A stretch of DNA of 64,000 bases from Companilactobacillus sp. RD055328 (GTDB lineage Bacteria > Bacillota > Bacilli > Lactobacillales > Lactobacillaceae), in assembly GCF_022835675.1 (NCBI RefSeq), contig NZ_BQUT01000005.1:310001-374000 (forward strand). Reading direction: 5' to 3'. Position numbers and translations under genes: made by a program. Below are positions 1 to 9,404 of this stretch, one piece after another. Position 1 is the stretch's first letter; each line of letters starts with the position of its first letter. The notes below the pieces were generated by a model. It saw only the letters and a list, made by a program, of their open reading frames with translations, searched no databases and was not told where the DNA came from.

Positions 1-344
1 AGCGCATCCGTATCGACTTTTTTCTCTACGGCGTTGTTATCACTAACATCGGCAGCACTAACTTTAGCAGCATGTCCCATGGCACTTACGCCAATACCTG
101 CTGCTAATCCCGCAATTATTTTCAATCCTTGTTTAGTTCTCAGACCGTCACTATCGTCGTCAAGGATTTTTTGATATTGAACATCATCATGTTCTTGGTT
201 CACTTTGACAGTCGATTCATCTTTTTTAGAAAAAAGCATGAATTTACACTTAGTAATACCGGCAACAACCCACTTCTTGCCAGCTTTGTACATCTTAAAA
301 CGAGTGACTTCTTCAATAAGCCCTCTTTTATTATTTTTCCCCAT
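1..344 (-). CDS. Serine-rich-repeat-type surface adhesin, N-terminal part (cut by left edge)
   Basis: An open frame of 114 codons runs from an ATG at 344 off the left edge; a GGGGAG ribosome site lies 6 nt upstream. Residues 13-30 (VTRFKMYKAGKKWVVAGI) match the KxYKxGKxW signal-peptide motif. As in GspB/SRRP adhesins, the motif is followed by a polar stretch (about 32-72) and only then by a hydrophobic core (about 74-90) and an alanine-rich cleavage region near 92-98. This long split signal is the known hallmark of substrates of the accessory SecA2/SecY2 export system. The mature part is outside the window, so the adhesin identity is inferred from the signal only; another KxYKxGKxW surface protein is the alternative. 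Confidence 0.72.
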   Translation of the reverse strand, partial: MGKNNKRGLIEEVTRFKMYKAGKKWVVAGITKCKFMLFSKKDESTVKVNQEHDDVQYQKILDDDSDGLRTKQGLKIIAGLAAGIGVSAMGHAAKVSAADVSDNNAVEKKVDTDA

Positions 345-554
345 TGTCTTCTCCCCAGAATTAACGATTATAATACTTATTCATAGAAAGTATTAACATA
401 AATAAATTACTTTCGTATTTTATCATTTTTGTAGTGAAATATTAACCGGGTTAATTAATATTTTTCATCTTTTTGAATATTTCTAATGAATATTGGTGAT
501 ATATAAGTATTTTTAATAAATATTACATTTTTGTTACATTTTATTTGAGCAACA

Positions 555-587
555 AAAAAACATTGTCAATTAGACAATGTTTTTAAA
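555..587 (-). terminator. Rho-independent terminator after the secreted Ig-like gene
   Basis: Hairpin ACATTGTC-AATTA-GACAATGT (560-580) is followed on the minus strand by a run of T. It lies just past the stop codon at 590. Confidence 0.8.
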
Positions 588-589
588 AA

Positions 590-1840
590 TTATTTCTCAT
601 CAGCTACAACAGTGATGTAGTATGGATCACTCGTTTCATCCTGAGTTCCATTATACTCTGTCACAGAGAACATATTACCCACAAAGAACCAACTTGCTGG
701 AATATTATTAATAAACCATATATTGCCTGGTAAAACTTGGGTAATCATTGTTTCTCCCGTTGATAAGTTCGTAAGTGTAATCACATCAAAAATCTCTGAC
801 CCTTTACCTTTTAGACTTCTTGCTGATTCAGAAATAGTATTTCCTGTATCAACAGTTGGCGGTAATAGTTGATTAGGATCTTGTTGAACGATTGTTGTTG
901 TCGGTTTACTTTCACCAACACCTGTATTTTCTGTAACTGATAATATTGTACCTACTGCTTGTCTTGGGATTGCTACTTCATAGATACCACTATCATCTGT
1001 TACACCTTTTCCAATAACCTTACCATCAGCAGCATCTCGTACTGTTATTGCTGATTTAGGATATGCAACTCCACTGATTTTTGTTGAAGTGTTATATACA
1101 GGTTCTTTAATGGTTGGAACATTTTGTAAAAGATCATATCCTGGGTCAAGAACTTCTACTGGAATTAGATCGCTACCATTTGTATTTCCTACCAGTTCCC
1201 AATCAATAATTTCACCGACTGCCGCTAATGTCGTAGCAAATTGATAGTTCTCTCTATTAATAGCATGTGGGATTCTCATGCCTGTATCTGTTACTAACGC
1301 TCCTAAATCTAGATTCATACTTACTGTTAGTTTTGTATTAATTCCGACACCAGATATTCTCGGATTCTGAAGTTTTAGTAAATATGCATTTGAGTATGGA
1401 TCCTTTGAAACAGACATTTCACCTTTAGTATAATCATGTTCTACGTTTCCACCGATTGTACTGTTATATGAAAAATGAGGAGACTCAATATAATCAATTA
1501 ATTTTCCACTCGCAGCAATTTCATTTAATTCCTCAGGTAATTTAAAAATTGCTTCTGTTTTGTCATTCCAATTAATTGATGCGTATGATTTAACATCATA
1601 TTGTAAATGTAGATTACCTCTAGTAACGGTGTTATTTGAAACTAGTTCTAAGCCATCCATTGCTGAACCACTTAAGCTTAGAGTACCTTCTGTTTGAAAT
1701 TCGATACCTGCTGGTTTAACATTTTCGGTTTTTTGGTCATTAGTTGTTTCAGCATTTACTACTGATGCACTTGTATTGACCATTAATCCTAATACCATTG
1801 ATGATACTAATAATGAATTTACCAATCTACTTTTCTTCAT
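590..1840 (-). CDS. Secreted protein with bacterial Ig-like domains
   Basis: A 416-residue protein. The start is the ATG at 1840, because a GAGGAG ribosome site lies 7 nt upstream; the in-frame TTG at 1855 falls inside that site. An N-terminal signal peptide (KK, hydrophobic stretch, A-S-V-V-N-A cleavage region near residue 30) marks export. The middle (about 40-235) is beta-rich and not recognised. Roughly residues 240-325 resemble a bacterial Ig-like domain (pattern ISGVAYPKSAITV...TDDSGIYEV), and the last 90 residues look like a second, degenerate copy. There is no LPXTG motif, WxL motif or C-terminal membrane anchor, so it is probably released or non-covalently wall-bound. It lies upstream of the adhesin gene in the same direction but has its own terminator. 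Function unknown. Confidence 0.65.
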   Translation of the reverse strand: MKKSRLVNSLLVSSMVLGLMVNTSASVVNAETTNDQKTENVKPAGIEFQTEGTLSLSGSAMDGLELVSNNTVTRGNLHLQYDVKSYASINWNDKTEAIFKLPEELNEIAASGKLIDYIESPHFSYNSTIGGNVEHDYTKGEMSVSKDPYSNAYLLKLQNPRISGVGINTKLTVSMNLDLGALVTDTGMRIPHAINRENYQFATTLAAVGEIIDWELVGNTNGSDLIPVEVLDPGYDLLQNVPTIKEPVYNTSTKISGVAYPKSAITVRDAADGKVIGKGVTDDSGIYEVAIPRQAVGTILSVTENTGVGESKPTTTIVQQDPNQLLPPTVDTGNTISESARSLKGKGSEIFDVITLTNLSTGETMITQVLPGNIWFINNIPASWFFVGNMFSVTEYNGTQDETSDPYYITVVADEK

Positions 1841-1947
1841 TTCAAATCTCCTCAAACTAAATTATTTGTAATTTATATTACTTTTTAATAATAAAATCCA
1901 TAAGTATTAACAGTCAAGAAATAACACAAGCAAATTTTTATTTACAA

Positions 1948-1983
1948 AAAAAAGACTTAACAGATAACTGTTAAGTCTTTTTG
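1948..1983 (-). terminator. Terminator of rpmF
   Basis: Stem AAGACTTAACAG / CTGTTAAGTCTT with loop ATAA, followed on the minus strand by eight T residues; placed directly after rpmF. Confidence 0.85.
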
Positions 1984-1997
1984 GATTGCTATTTTAA

Positions 1998-2180
1998 TTA
2001 AGCATTTGCGTTGTCTGAAACTACTTGTTCACCTTTGTAGAAACCTTTAGGTGATACATGGTGACTTACACGGTATTCACCAGTAGCTGCATCAAATTGT
2101 ACGTTTGGTGTGTTTAATTTGATATGTCCACGACGTTGACGCTTCTTTTGTTTTGATGTTTTTCTCTTAGGAACTGCCAT
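1998..2180 (-). CDS. rpmF: 50S ribosomal protein L32
   Basis: A 60-residue basic protein starting [19 protein letters not shown], the conserved N-terminus of bacterial L32, a component of the large ribosomal subunit. The usual zinc-binding CxxC pairs are absent, so this is the cysteine-free (C-minus) form. An AAGGAG ribosome site precedes the ATG. It is a single gene with its own terminator; downstream on the minus strand lies the secreted-protein gene, upstream the LapA-like gene. Confidence 0.96.
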   Translation of the reverse strand: MAVPKRKTSKQKKRQRRGHIKLNTPNVQFDAATGEYRVSHHVSPKGFYKGEQVVSDNANA

Positions 2181-2261
2181 ATTTAATTACTCCTTATTAA
2201 TCGCTTTGTTTAACTAACTCTTACAATAATACTATCACATAGCTAAAGTATCAAGGGAAAA

Positions 2262-2525
2262 TTACTTATTTTCTGAGGTATTTTTGTTTTTTGATGTTGG
2301 AACAGATTCTTTGTCTTCTTTTTTATTACTAAATGAGAATAAGTATGATGCAATCGCTCCTAAAATGAAGGTAACAATTATCAAAATAATTAACGGTACT
2401 TGTAATTTAGCAAATAAAAAGTTAACAGTAATTGTTTCCATATTAAAAATTGAAAATAGAACTACAATTAATACTAATACTATCGATAAAAAGAATTTTG
2501 CTTGTTTTTTTGTCATTAATTTCAT
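2262..2525 (-). CDS. Small LapA-domain membrane protein
   Basis: An 87-residue protein with two predicted transmembrane helices (about residues 9-28 and 40-62) joined by a short loop with the N-M-E-T-I-T-V-N-F pattern typical of the LapA/DUF1049 family, and a charged, lysine-rich C-terminal tail. The ATG at 2525 is preferred because the AGGGGA ribosome site is 5 nt upstream; the ATG at 2531 would abut the site. It follows the SDR gene by only 9 nt and is probably co-transcribed with it. Family members sit in the membrane; in Gram-positives their role is not established. Confidence 0.75.
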   Translation of the reverse strand: MKLMTKKQAKFFLSIVLVLIVVLFSIFNMETITVNFLFAKLQVPLIILIIVTFILGAIASYLFSFSNKKEDKESVPTSKNKNTSENK

Positions 2526-2534
2526 ATACATCCC

Positions 2535-3335
2535 CTATTTGATATCCCCAAATTTATCAGTTAAATAATCACCAATCTCTGGTGCTACCTTATATAACAC
2601 GCTAGCTACTGCCATAATTCTTGGACGGTTAATCTCTCGTTTATGTGTGCCAAATGCATTCACAATCTCTAAAGCTAACTGATCTGGTTTTAAGAATAAC
2701 ATATCTGACATCGGCATTTTTTGCAAATTAGTAATATAGTTACCCGACGGATCCGCCATACCAAAGAAGTTAGTGTCTACAGGTCCAGGGTTTACTGAAG
2801 TTACTTGCACATTGAATGGCTTCAATTCTAATCTCAAGCCATCACTAAATGCAATTACTGCCGCCTTAGTTGCAGCATATGCTGTTGCCTTAGCAGTTGG
2901 TATTTTACCAGCCATAGATCCAATATTAATAATATGACCAAAACCTTGTTCAATCATCTTACTAGCTATCACACGCGACATATACATTAAGCCTAAAACG
3001 TTAGTATTGAATACGTCTTTAATATCAGCAAAATCAGTATCGACATAGTTCTTACTAAAGTCACCAAAACCAGCAGCATTTAATAACACATCTACTTGAT
3101 CAATATTTGTAACTACTTCATCAAGATTATCAGTATCTTGGATATCTAATTGATATACCGTTGCTGAATTTGCCCATATTTGATTACAAATATCTTTGAC
3201 TTCATTCAACTTATCAAGATTACGAGCTAACAAAATCACTTTTGCACCGCGTTGAACAGATTGAATTGCTACTGCTCTACCAATTCCAGATGATGCACCA
3301 GTAATTACTACTGTCTTATTCATTAAATCTTTCAT
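2535..3335 (-). CDS. Short-chain dehydrogenase/reductase (SDR)
   Basis: A 266-residue classical SDR, presumably a cytosolic NAD(P)-dependent oxidoreductase of unknown substrate. Visible features: cofactor-binding TGASSGIGRAV near residues 12-22, the NAAG motif (LLNAAGFG), a catalytic serine in INIGSMAG and the YxxxK pair in YAATK. The post-catalytic PGPVDT stretch matches the family. It starts 3 nt downstream of rnz, so the two are almost certainly one transcript, an arrangement seen in many lactobacilli. The substrate cannot be read from the sequence. Confidence 0.88.
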   Translation of the reverse strand: MKDLMNKTVVITGASSGIGRAVAIQSVQRGAKVILLARNLDKLNEVKDICNQIWANSATVYQLDIQDTDNLDEVVTNIDQVDVLLNAAGFGDFSKNYVDTDFADIKDVFNTNVLGLMYMSRVIASKMIEQGFGHIINIGSMAGKIPTAKATAYAATKAAVIAFSDGLRLELKPFNVQVTSVNPGPVDTNFFGMADPSGNYITNLQKMPMSDMLFLKPDQLALEIVNAFGTHKREINRPRIMAVASVLYKVAPEIGDYLTDKFGDIK

Positions 3336-3338
3336 ACT

Positions 3339-4271
3339 CTACTCCTTTACAAATGGAATACTATACTCATAGAAATCACGTACAACTTTGGTATTTTCAA
3401 AGACCTTACGTGCTTCATCTTGTAGAATCAAAGCATTCTTACCCGCATAACGAGCCGAAATATGCGTTAAGAATAACTTCTTCACTCCATTTTCTTCAGC
3501 TAGTTTAGCAGCTTGTAGTGAAGTTGAATGATAGTAATTCTTGGCTAATTTAGCTTCTGAAGCAGAAAAAGTACTTTCATGAACAAGAACGTCTGCGTCT
3601 TTAACCAGATCAGCTGCCATAGGTGTAAAGCGAGTATCACTAATAACTGCAACAATACGCCCCTTCTTAGCTTCGCCGATGAAGTCTTTACCATTAACAA
3701 CACGTCCATCATCAAGTGTAACTTCTTCGCCCCTTTTAATGCGACCATAAATAGGACCACTTGGAATCTGCATTTCTTGTAACTTATCAACTAATAGTTC
3801 ACCAGGATGATCTTTTTCAACTACTCGGAAACCAAAACAATCAATACGATGATCTAATAATTTAGCAGTAACTGTAAATGTACTATCGTCTAATAAAGTC
3901 TTACCATCAGTAATTTCTTCATAATAGATTTTGTAATTCAGATGACTCTCTGAAATTTTTAATGAAGTTTTAACAAATTGTTCAATTCCTTTAGGTCCAT
4001 ATATCGTTAATGGGCTGTTCCCACCTTGATTAGCTCTAGAAGATAGAAATCCGGGTAAACCAAATATATGATCACCATGTAAATGTGAGATGAATATCTT
4101 TGTAATTTTACGTGGTCGTATATTAGTTCTTAATATTTGATGTTGTGTAGCTTCTCCAGCATCAAATAGCCAAACTTCCTTGCGCTCTTCTAATAGTTTC
4201 AATGCAACACTAGAAACATTTCTTCCTTTAGAAGGAACGCCTGCACCTGTTCCTAAAAATTCTAATTCCAT
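3339..4271 (-). CDS. rnz: Ribonuclease Z
   Basis: A 310-residue tRNA 3'-processing endonuclease of the metallo-beta-lactamase superfamily. The zinc-binding signature [13 protein letters not shown] (HxHxDH) is near residues 61-73; further metal ligands are in [12 protein letters not shown] and in the late THISARY block. N-terminus [11 protein letters not shown] is typical of RNase Z. Length fits the short bacterial form (about 305-320). Known role: cleaving the 3' trailer of tRNA precursors that lack an encoded CCA. It is followed 3 nt later by the SDR gene and preceded by the acyltransferase gene with a 14-nt gap. Confidence 0.95.
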   Translation of the reverse strand: MELEFLGTGAGVPSKGRNVSSVALKLLEERKEVWLFDAGEATQHQILRTNIRPRKITKIFISHLHGDHIFGLPGFLSSRANQGGNSPLTIYGPKGIEQFVKTSLKISESHLNYKIYYEEITDGKTLLDDSTFTVTAKLLDHRIDCFGFRVVEKDHPGELLVDKLQEMQIPSGPIYGRIKRGEEVTLDDGRVVNGKDFIGEAKKGRIVAVISDTRFTPMAADLVKDADVLVHESTFSASEAKLAKNYYHSTSLQAAKLAEENGVKKLFLTHISARYAGKNALILQDEARKVFENTKVVRDFYEYSIPFVKE

Positions 4272-4285
4272 ATCTTTTTTCCATT

Positions 4286-6187
4286 CTATTTTTCATTTTT
4301 CAAAATGGCTTTTGCAATAAATGTACTGTAGTAAATTGAGCCTGTTGGATTAGGATGTACCTTATCACCATAGAACCAATCCGGATGACTCTTAGAATAA
4401 TTATTCCAATCAATAACTGTTAGGTTCTTATACTTACGTTTGGCACCATAAAGTGTGTTATTAACCATTTTTTCCCAAGGTCGTGTCGGAACATGGACAT
4501 TAATCCAATAGACGTTTCTTTTTTTACCGGCAATTTTCATAACCTCATCAACTTGTTGAGGCGAAACCGCTCCATTAGTTCCTAAACCGATAACTATAAC
4601 TTGAGGGAGCACGCCTTGTTTAACGTAACTATTCAGTAAATCAAAACTTCCGTCCATTTGACGACTTATTCCCGCATCGACAATCATATTAGGAAATATC
4701 TTCTTCAGTTCATTTGACCCATCAGCCATTACAGAATCGCCAATTGCTAATGCCTTAATATCTTGAGCGCGTTGCAAATCGACTTGTTTAAGACCATATT
4801 GTTCTAATTGTTGATTTACGGGTTTACTTTCAGCTAATTTTTCATATTTCTTATTTTGAGAAGTATTTTCATTAGACTTATCTTTTTTTAATTTAGCTAT
4901 CAACTTCTTATTAGCTTGTTTATTATCTTTTGTATTATCACTTATCTCTTTAACCAATGCATTGTCGACATTTTTAGGAGCAGGAGTATTGACGGCTTCA
5001 ACAATCCCCGCTGTTCCAATAGTTGTTAATAAGAAACAAACTGCAAATATCGCTTGTGTTTTAACATTAGCTTTGGGTAAGTTCTTGAAATAATCCAATA
5101 CTTTTTTATAGTCGAATTTTGCCAATGGTTGTTCAACAAATCTAAATGACAATTCAGACAAAGTCATTATTATAATTATTTGAATAACTGAATACAAAAC
5201 TGGATGGCTAGCAACATTAGTAAAAATTGATTCAAAAAATATCATTACTGGAAATTGCCATAAATATAATCCATAACTACGACTACCAATATAACTAAAT
5301 ATCGGGTTAGTCAAAATCTTATTCCAGATAGCAGCTGGATGAGCAACGATTGCTACAACAACGGTAGTAAAAATACTAAAAATAAACATTCCACTACGAT
5401 ACATGAATGGGCTAGTAGCCTTCATTTTAAGTAATAACCATAGCATTACTAACATACTAACTAATCCAATGATATTAAGAATCATTCGATCATGGCTAGA
5501 TATTTTTGTCTTCAACTTCATTGAAGGCCAAACTACTGCTAAAGCTGAACCTAAAAGAATTGAGAATATTCTTGTATCTGTACCATAGTATACTCGACTA
5601 GGATCAACACTAGGATTAAACAATATAGCCATCAAAATAGCTGACATAGCTGATACTGCAATTAATCCAATAAATAAGTTACCTTTTTTAATATTTCTTC
5701 TTAATAGAAAAAGTAATAATAATGGCCAAATTATATAGAACTGACCTTCAATAGATAAAGTCCATAAATGTGTAAATGGTGATTGATTATTAGCGAATCT
5801 TTCAAAGTAAGATTGCCCGTTAGCTATCTCCCACCAATTAAATACATTCAATATATTAGTAACGAATATTTGATGCAAATTATGTAATAAGTTTCTCTGA
5901 AATAAGAAGATATATGTACTGGCCGTAAATAACATCAGTAATAAGCCAGGATATAATCTCTTAATTCTTTTTATATAAAAATTCTTCAAAGAAAAATTTT
6001 CGTGGTTATCATGAATGCGTAACAATTGATCAGTTATCAAATAACCTGAAATACACAAAAAAATCGGTACTCCCAAATATCCTCCTGCAAATAATTCAGG
6101 ATTGAGATGATACATAATCACCCCTAGTACCCCAATTGTTCGTAGCCCATCAAAACCCGTAATGTATCTCCTACGGTTGTTTGTCAT
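4286..6187 (-). CDS. oatA: OatA-like membrane O-acetyltransferase with SGNH domain
   Basis: A 633-residue protein: residues 1-400 form an acyltransferase-3 membrane domain with about ten or eleven helices (start [16 protein letters not shown]; conserved H in YHLNPE; R-P-like periplasmic loops), followed by a charged linker (about 400-460) and an extracellular SGNH hydrolase domain with GDSVM (block I), GTNG (block III) and DKVHP (catalytic D and H). This is the architecture of peptidoglycan O-acetyltransferase OatA, which acetylates muramic or glucosaminyl residues and confers lysozyme resistance. Other SGNH-linked acyltransferases modify teichoic acids or polysaccharides, so the exact acceptor is inferred. 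It lies between obgE and rnz, likely one transcript. Confidence 0.85.
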   Translation of the reverse strand: MTNNRRRYITGFDGLRTIGVLGVIMYHLNPELFAGGYLGVPIFLCISGYLITDQLLRIHDNHENFSLKNFYIKRIKRLYPGLLLMLFTASTYIFLFQRNLLHNLHQIFVTNILNVFNWWEIANGQSYFERFANNQSPFTHLWTLSIEGQFYIIWPLLLLFLLRRNIKKGNLFIGLIAVSAMSAILMAILFNPSVDPSRVYYGTDTRIFSILLGSALAVVWPSMKLKTKISSHDRMILNIIGLVSMLVMLWLLLKMKATSPFMYRSGMFIFSIFTTVVVAIVAHPAAIWNKILTNPIFSYIGSRSYGLYLWQFPVMIFFESIFTNVASHPVLYSVIQIIIIMTLSELSFRFVEQPLAKFDYKKVLDYFKNLPKANVKTQAIFAVCFLLTTIGTAGIVEAVNTPAPKNVDNALVKEISDNTKDNKQANKKLIAKLKKDKSNENTSQNKKYEKLAESKPVNQQLEQYGLKQVDLQRAQDIKALAIGDSVMADGSNELKKIFPNMIVDAGISRQMDGSFDLLNSYVKQGVLPQVIVIGLGTNGAVSPQQVDEVMKIAGKKRNVYWINVHVPTRPWEKMVNNTLYGAKRKYKNLTVIDWNNYSKSHPDWFYGDKVHPNPTGSIYYSTFIAKAILKNEK

Positions 6188-6221
6188 TAAATAAGCCCTC
6201 TATTAAATAGTTAATTCGTTT

Positions 6222-7496
6222 TTATACAAACTCAAATGTAAAGTCATCAATCATAACAGTATCGCCAGATTCAATTCCTGCTTCTCTTAATGCATCTTCA
6301 ATTCCCATTGATTTCAATTGACGAGCGAAGCGCATAATTCCATCTTGATGATCTAGATTACTCATAGCAAAGAGACGTTCAACTTTTGGTCCAGAAAGAA
6401 CAAAGACATTATCTTCATCTTTAGTAACTTCAAATCCTGGTCCTTCAGGTTCAAAGTTATATTCATAAACATCTTCAGTTGTTTCTTCAACTGGTGGTAC
6501 ATATTCATCAAGCACTTGTCCTGCATGTTTAAGCAATGTATCAACACCATTTTGTTGGATACTTGAGATTGGATATAAATCTTCATCTTTCAAGTTCATT
6601 GCTTCTTTAAATTCTGCTAGTCTTTCATCAGAACCTGGCATATCCATTTTTGTAGGAACAATAATTTCAGGTTTATCAAGAATTTTTCCATCATATGTTG
6701 CTAACTCTTGACGAATCTTTTGATAATCCTCAACCGGATTACGTCCAGAATTAGGATCCATTTCAACCAAATGAAGAATAACTTTTGTACGTTCAACGTG
6801 GCGCAAGAATTGAATTCCTAAACCAACCCCATTTGAAGCACCTTCAATAAGCCCTGGCAAATCGGCCATAACGAAGTCATTACCATTATCTAGTTGAACC
6901 ATTCCTAAGTTAGGAGCTAAAGTCGTGAAATGATAAGCAGCAATCTTAGGACGAGCTGATGTAGATACGGAAAGTAATGTTGATTTACCAACTGATGGGA
7001 ATCCAACAAGTCCAATATCAGCAATAACTTTCAACTCAAGTCTTAAATTAAGTTCAATTCCCGGTTCACCGTTTTCAGCGACTTCAGGTGCTCGATTTCT
7101 TGAAGTGGCAAAATGCATATTACCACGGCCACCTTTTCCACCTTTAGCTACAACTAAATGTTGATCCTTCTCTGTTAAGTCACCAATTATGCGACCAGTA
7201 TCATCATTATAAACAGTTGTTCCAGCTGGAACTTGAATAACTAAATCTTCGGCACCACGGCCATACATTTGTTTATTCATTCCGTTTTGACCAGATTGGG
7301 CTTTGAAATTATGTTTGAATCGAAAGTCCATCAAAGTTCTAAGACCTTCATCCACAGCAAATATAATGCTGCCACCTTTTCCACCGTCACCACCAGCTGG
7401 TCCACCTAGTGGCACATATTTTTCATGACGAAAAGCTACTGATCCATTACCACCAGCTCCTGATTTTACTGAAATTTTGACATTATCTACAAACAT
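6222..7496 (-). CDS. obgE: Obg GTPase
   Basis: A 424-residue essential ribosome-assembly GTPase. Domains in order: glycine-rich Obg fold (1-158, many GG pairs such as [12 protein letters not shown]), G domain (G1 [10 protein letters not shown]3 [11 protein letters not shown]4 replaced by the TKMD block), and the C-terminal OCT domain (about 345-424, ending [10 protein letters not shown]). Length matches Gram-positive Obg/CgtA. AAGGAG lies 7 nt before the ATG. Known to act in 50S maturation and stress responses. The 230-nt region upstream separates it from the divergent fruR gene. Confidence 0.97.
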   Translation of the reverse strand: MFVDNVKISVKSGAGGNGSVAFRHEKYVPLGGPAGGDGGKGGSIIFAVDEGLRTLMDFRFKHNFKAQSGQNGMNKQMYGRGAEDLVIQVPAGTTVYNDDTGRIIGDLTEKDQHLVVAKGGKGGRGNMHFATSRNRAPEVAENGEPGIELNLRLELKVIADIGLVGFPSVGKSTLLSVSTSARPKIAAYHFTTLAPNLGMVQLDNGNDFVMADLPGLIEGASNGVGLGIQFLRHVERTKVILHLVEMDPNSGRNPVEDYQKIRQELATYDGKILDKPEIIVPTKMDMPGSDERLAEFKEAMNLKDEDLYPISSIQQNGVDTLLKHAGQVLDEYVPPVEETTEDVYEYNFEPEGPGFEVTKDEDNVFVLSGPKVERLFAMSNLDHQDGIMRFARQLKSMGIEDALREAGIESGDTVMIDDFTFEFV

Positions 7497-7658
7497 TTAG
7501 ATCTCCTTTAATTACAATCCTAACGCAAATCTTATATTTCAGGATTGCTTACGCGGTATATCATGTACTTTTGCACAAAATCTTACTTGTAGCATTTTAA
7601 CACAAAAAGCCATAAATACCTACGAACAACTAACGTAATTTATCTTCATTTTAGTTAC

Positions 7659-7700
7659 TTTTGAATGTTTTTGAAGTTTTATGATTGATTTTGAACGTTT
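7659..7700 (+). promoter_or_regulatory. Direct repeats upstream of fruR, candidate FruR operator
   Basis: TTTTGAAYGTTT occurs at 7659-7670 and 7689-7700, exactly 30 bp apart, with a further partial copy TTTTTGAAGTTT between. DeoR-family sugar repressors are known to bind such spaced repeats. They precede fruR by about 30-70 nt. The promoter itself is not clear (AT-rich TATTAT/TATATT at 7703-7711). Confidence 0.45.
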
Positions 7701-7732
7701 AATATTATATTATTTAACTCGAGGTGATGAAA

Positions 7733-8479
7733 GTGCTTACAGAACAACGTTATCAATATATATTGAATAGTCTAAAAAAAGACGGCATTGTTAAATTACA
7801 GAGCTTAATTAATGGTACTGGAGCTTCTGAGTCGACATTAAGACGTGATTTACAAGAACTTGAAGACGATCATCAATTACAGCGTATTCATGGTGGAGCT
7901 AAGCGAATTATCTCCGCTAATGAAGAGCGAACTGTCTTTGAACGTTCAAATCTTAATCATGTCGAAAAAAACTCAATTGCTAAACTTGCTACTACTCTTA
8001 TTGAAGATGGCGATGTGATTTTTCTTGATTCAGGAACATCAACTAAAGAAGTAATTCAATACTTAACAGCTTTTAAAAATATTTTAGTTGTTACCAACAG
8101 TATTGACAATGCTTCCCTATTAGCTGATTACCAAATTAAAACTTATTTGCCTAGTGGTATATTAAAACATTCTACTAAAGCTTTAGTTGGTGCCCCATTA
8201 GTTGAATCACTTGAGAAATACCGTTTTGATATTGCGTTATTAGGTACTAATGGTTTTTCTCTTGAAGCTGGATTTACTACACCAGACCCTGAGGAAGCTA
8301 CAGTTAAATCATTAGCCATTAAGAATGCTAAGAAATCATTCGTGCTAGCTGACAAAGAAAAATTCAATCAAGATGCTTTTTGTCAATTTGCAACGTTTGA
8401 AGATAGTACTCTAATTACCAATAATGTCGATAAAGACTTATCACACTTAGTTAATTTTAATATTTTGGAGGTTCATTAA
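7733..8479 (+). CDS. fruR: DeoR-family transcriptional repressor of the fructose operon
   Basis: A 248-residue regulator. I chose the GTG at 7733 (MLTEQRYQYIL) because it matches the usual DeoR N-terminus and places the GAGGTG ribosome site upstream; GTG 7724 and ATG 7727 lie inside that site. Residues 20-55 form the DeoR helix-turn-helix (STLRRDLQELE, then IHGGA). The remainder is the DeoR sensor domain, which in this family binds phosphosugars (FLDSGTSTKEV; VGAPLVESLEKY). Its stop overlaps the fruK start by one base (TAATG). Known paralogues repress fruRKA and respond to fructose-1-phosphate; that specificity is inferred from context. Confidence 0.92.
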   Translation: MLTEQRYQYILNSLKKDGIVKLQSLINGTGASESTLRRDLQELEDDHQLQRIHGGAKRIISANEERTVFERSNLNHVEKNSIAKLATTLIEDGDVIFLDSGTSTKEVIQYLTAFKNILVVTNSIDNASLLADYQIKTYLPSGILKHSTKALVGAPLVESLEKYRFDIALLGTNGFSLEAGFTTPDPEEATVKSLAIKNAKKSFVLADKEKFNQDAFCQFATFEDSTLITNNVDKDLSHLVNFNILEVH

Positions 8480-9393
8480 TGATCTATACAGTTACAGCCA
8501 ATCCATCGATTGATTATATTGTTCAAATCAATCAAATAAATATCGGTGAAATTAATCGTTCACATTATGACGCTAAATTACCCGGTGGTAAAGGAATCAA
8601 TGTGACAAGAATTCTTAAAGAATTAGGAGCAGACTCAACCGCACTAGGTTTTGTTGGTAATGCTACCGGAGCAATGTTTGAGAAATTATTAGAAACCCAT
8701 CATTTAATTACTGATTTTACCCAAGTAAAAGACGATACTCGCATTAACGTTAAAGTTAAAGCAGATGATAATGAAACAGAAATTAACGGAACCGGTCCCA
8801 ATATTTCTACTCAAGAACAAGAAGAATTGTTGAATCAAATCCGTCAATTAACTTCTGAAGATATCGTAATAGTATCGGGTAGTTTAGCTAGAGGTTTAAC
8901 ACCTAATTTTTACTTAGAAATCGCAAAAATTGCTAATGAACGAAATGCCGAGTTTGTTATTGATACAACCGGTCAATCATTATTAGAAACACTAACTTAT
9001 CAACCATTTGTTATTAAGCCTAATCATCATGAACTAGCCGAACTATTTAATGTAGAACTAAAAAACGATAGCGACATTATTATATATGCTAAGAAGTTAC
9101 TTCAATTAGGAGCTAAGAATGTTTTAGTATCAATGGCTGGTGATGGTGCAATCTTAGTTACACCTGAACATAATTATAAGTGCAACGCACCTAAAGGAAC
9201 TGTAATTAATTCTGTAGGTGCTGGTGACTCGATGATCGCAGGCTTTGTGGGAACATATATGCAAACTCATGATTTCACAGAAAGCTTCAAAAAAAGTGCT
9301 GCCTGCGGGAGTGCAACAGCATTTAGTGAAGACCTGGCAACTAAAGATAAAATCGATGAAATTTATTCACAAATCACTGTAAGTGAGATATAA
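8479..9393 (+). CDS. fruK: 1-phosphofructokinase
   Basis: A 304-residue PfkB-family sugar kinase that phosphorylates fructose-1-phosphate to fructose-1,6-bisphosphate. Seen: N-terminal MIYTVTANPSIDY, substrate motif LPGGKGINVTRILKELG near residues 35-51, and C-terminal signature GAGDSMIAGF with the catalytic aspartate near residue 250. The start codon shares a base with the fruR stop, so translation is coupled. Downstream, fruA begins 11 nt after the stop. The neighbours make 1-phosphofructokinase much likelier than tagatose-6-phosphate kinase. Confidence 0.94.
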   Translation: MIYTVTANPSIDYIVQINQINIGEINRSHYDAKLPGGKGINVTRILKELGADSTALGFVGNATGAMFEKLLETHHLITDFTQVKDDTRINVKVKADDNETEINGTGPNISTQEQEELLNQIRQLTSEDIVIVSGSLARGLTPNFYLEIAKIANERNAEFVIDTTGQSLLETLTYQPFVIKPNHHELAELFNVELKNDSDIIIYAKKLLQLGAKNVLVSMAGDGAILVTPEHNYKCNAPKGTVINSVGAGDSMIAGFVGTYMQTHDFTESFKKSAACGSATAFSEDLATKDKIDEIYSQITVSEI

Positions 9394-9404
9394 GGAGAAC
9401 AATT

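Noticed and set aside
129-396. Two plus-strand open frames of 63-85 codons
   Set aside because: They lie opposite the adhesin signal-peptide gene, have no ribosome site, and the minus-strand product has a clear family motif.
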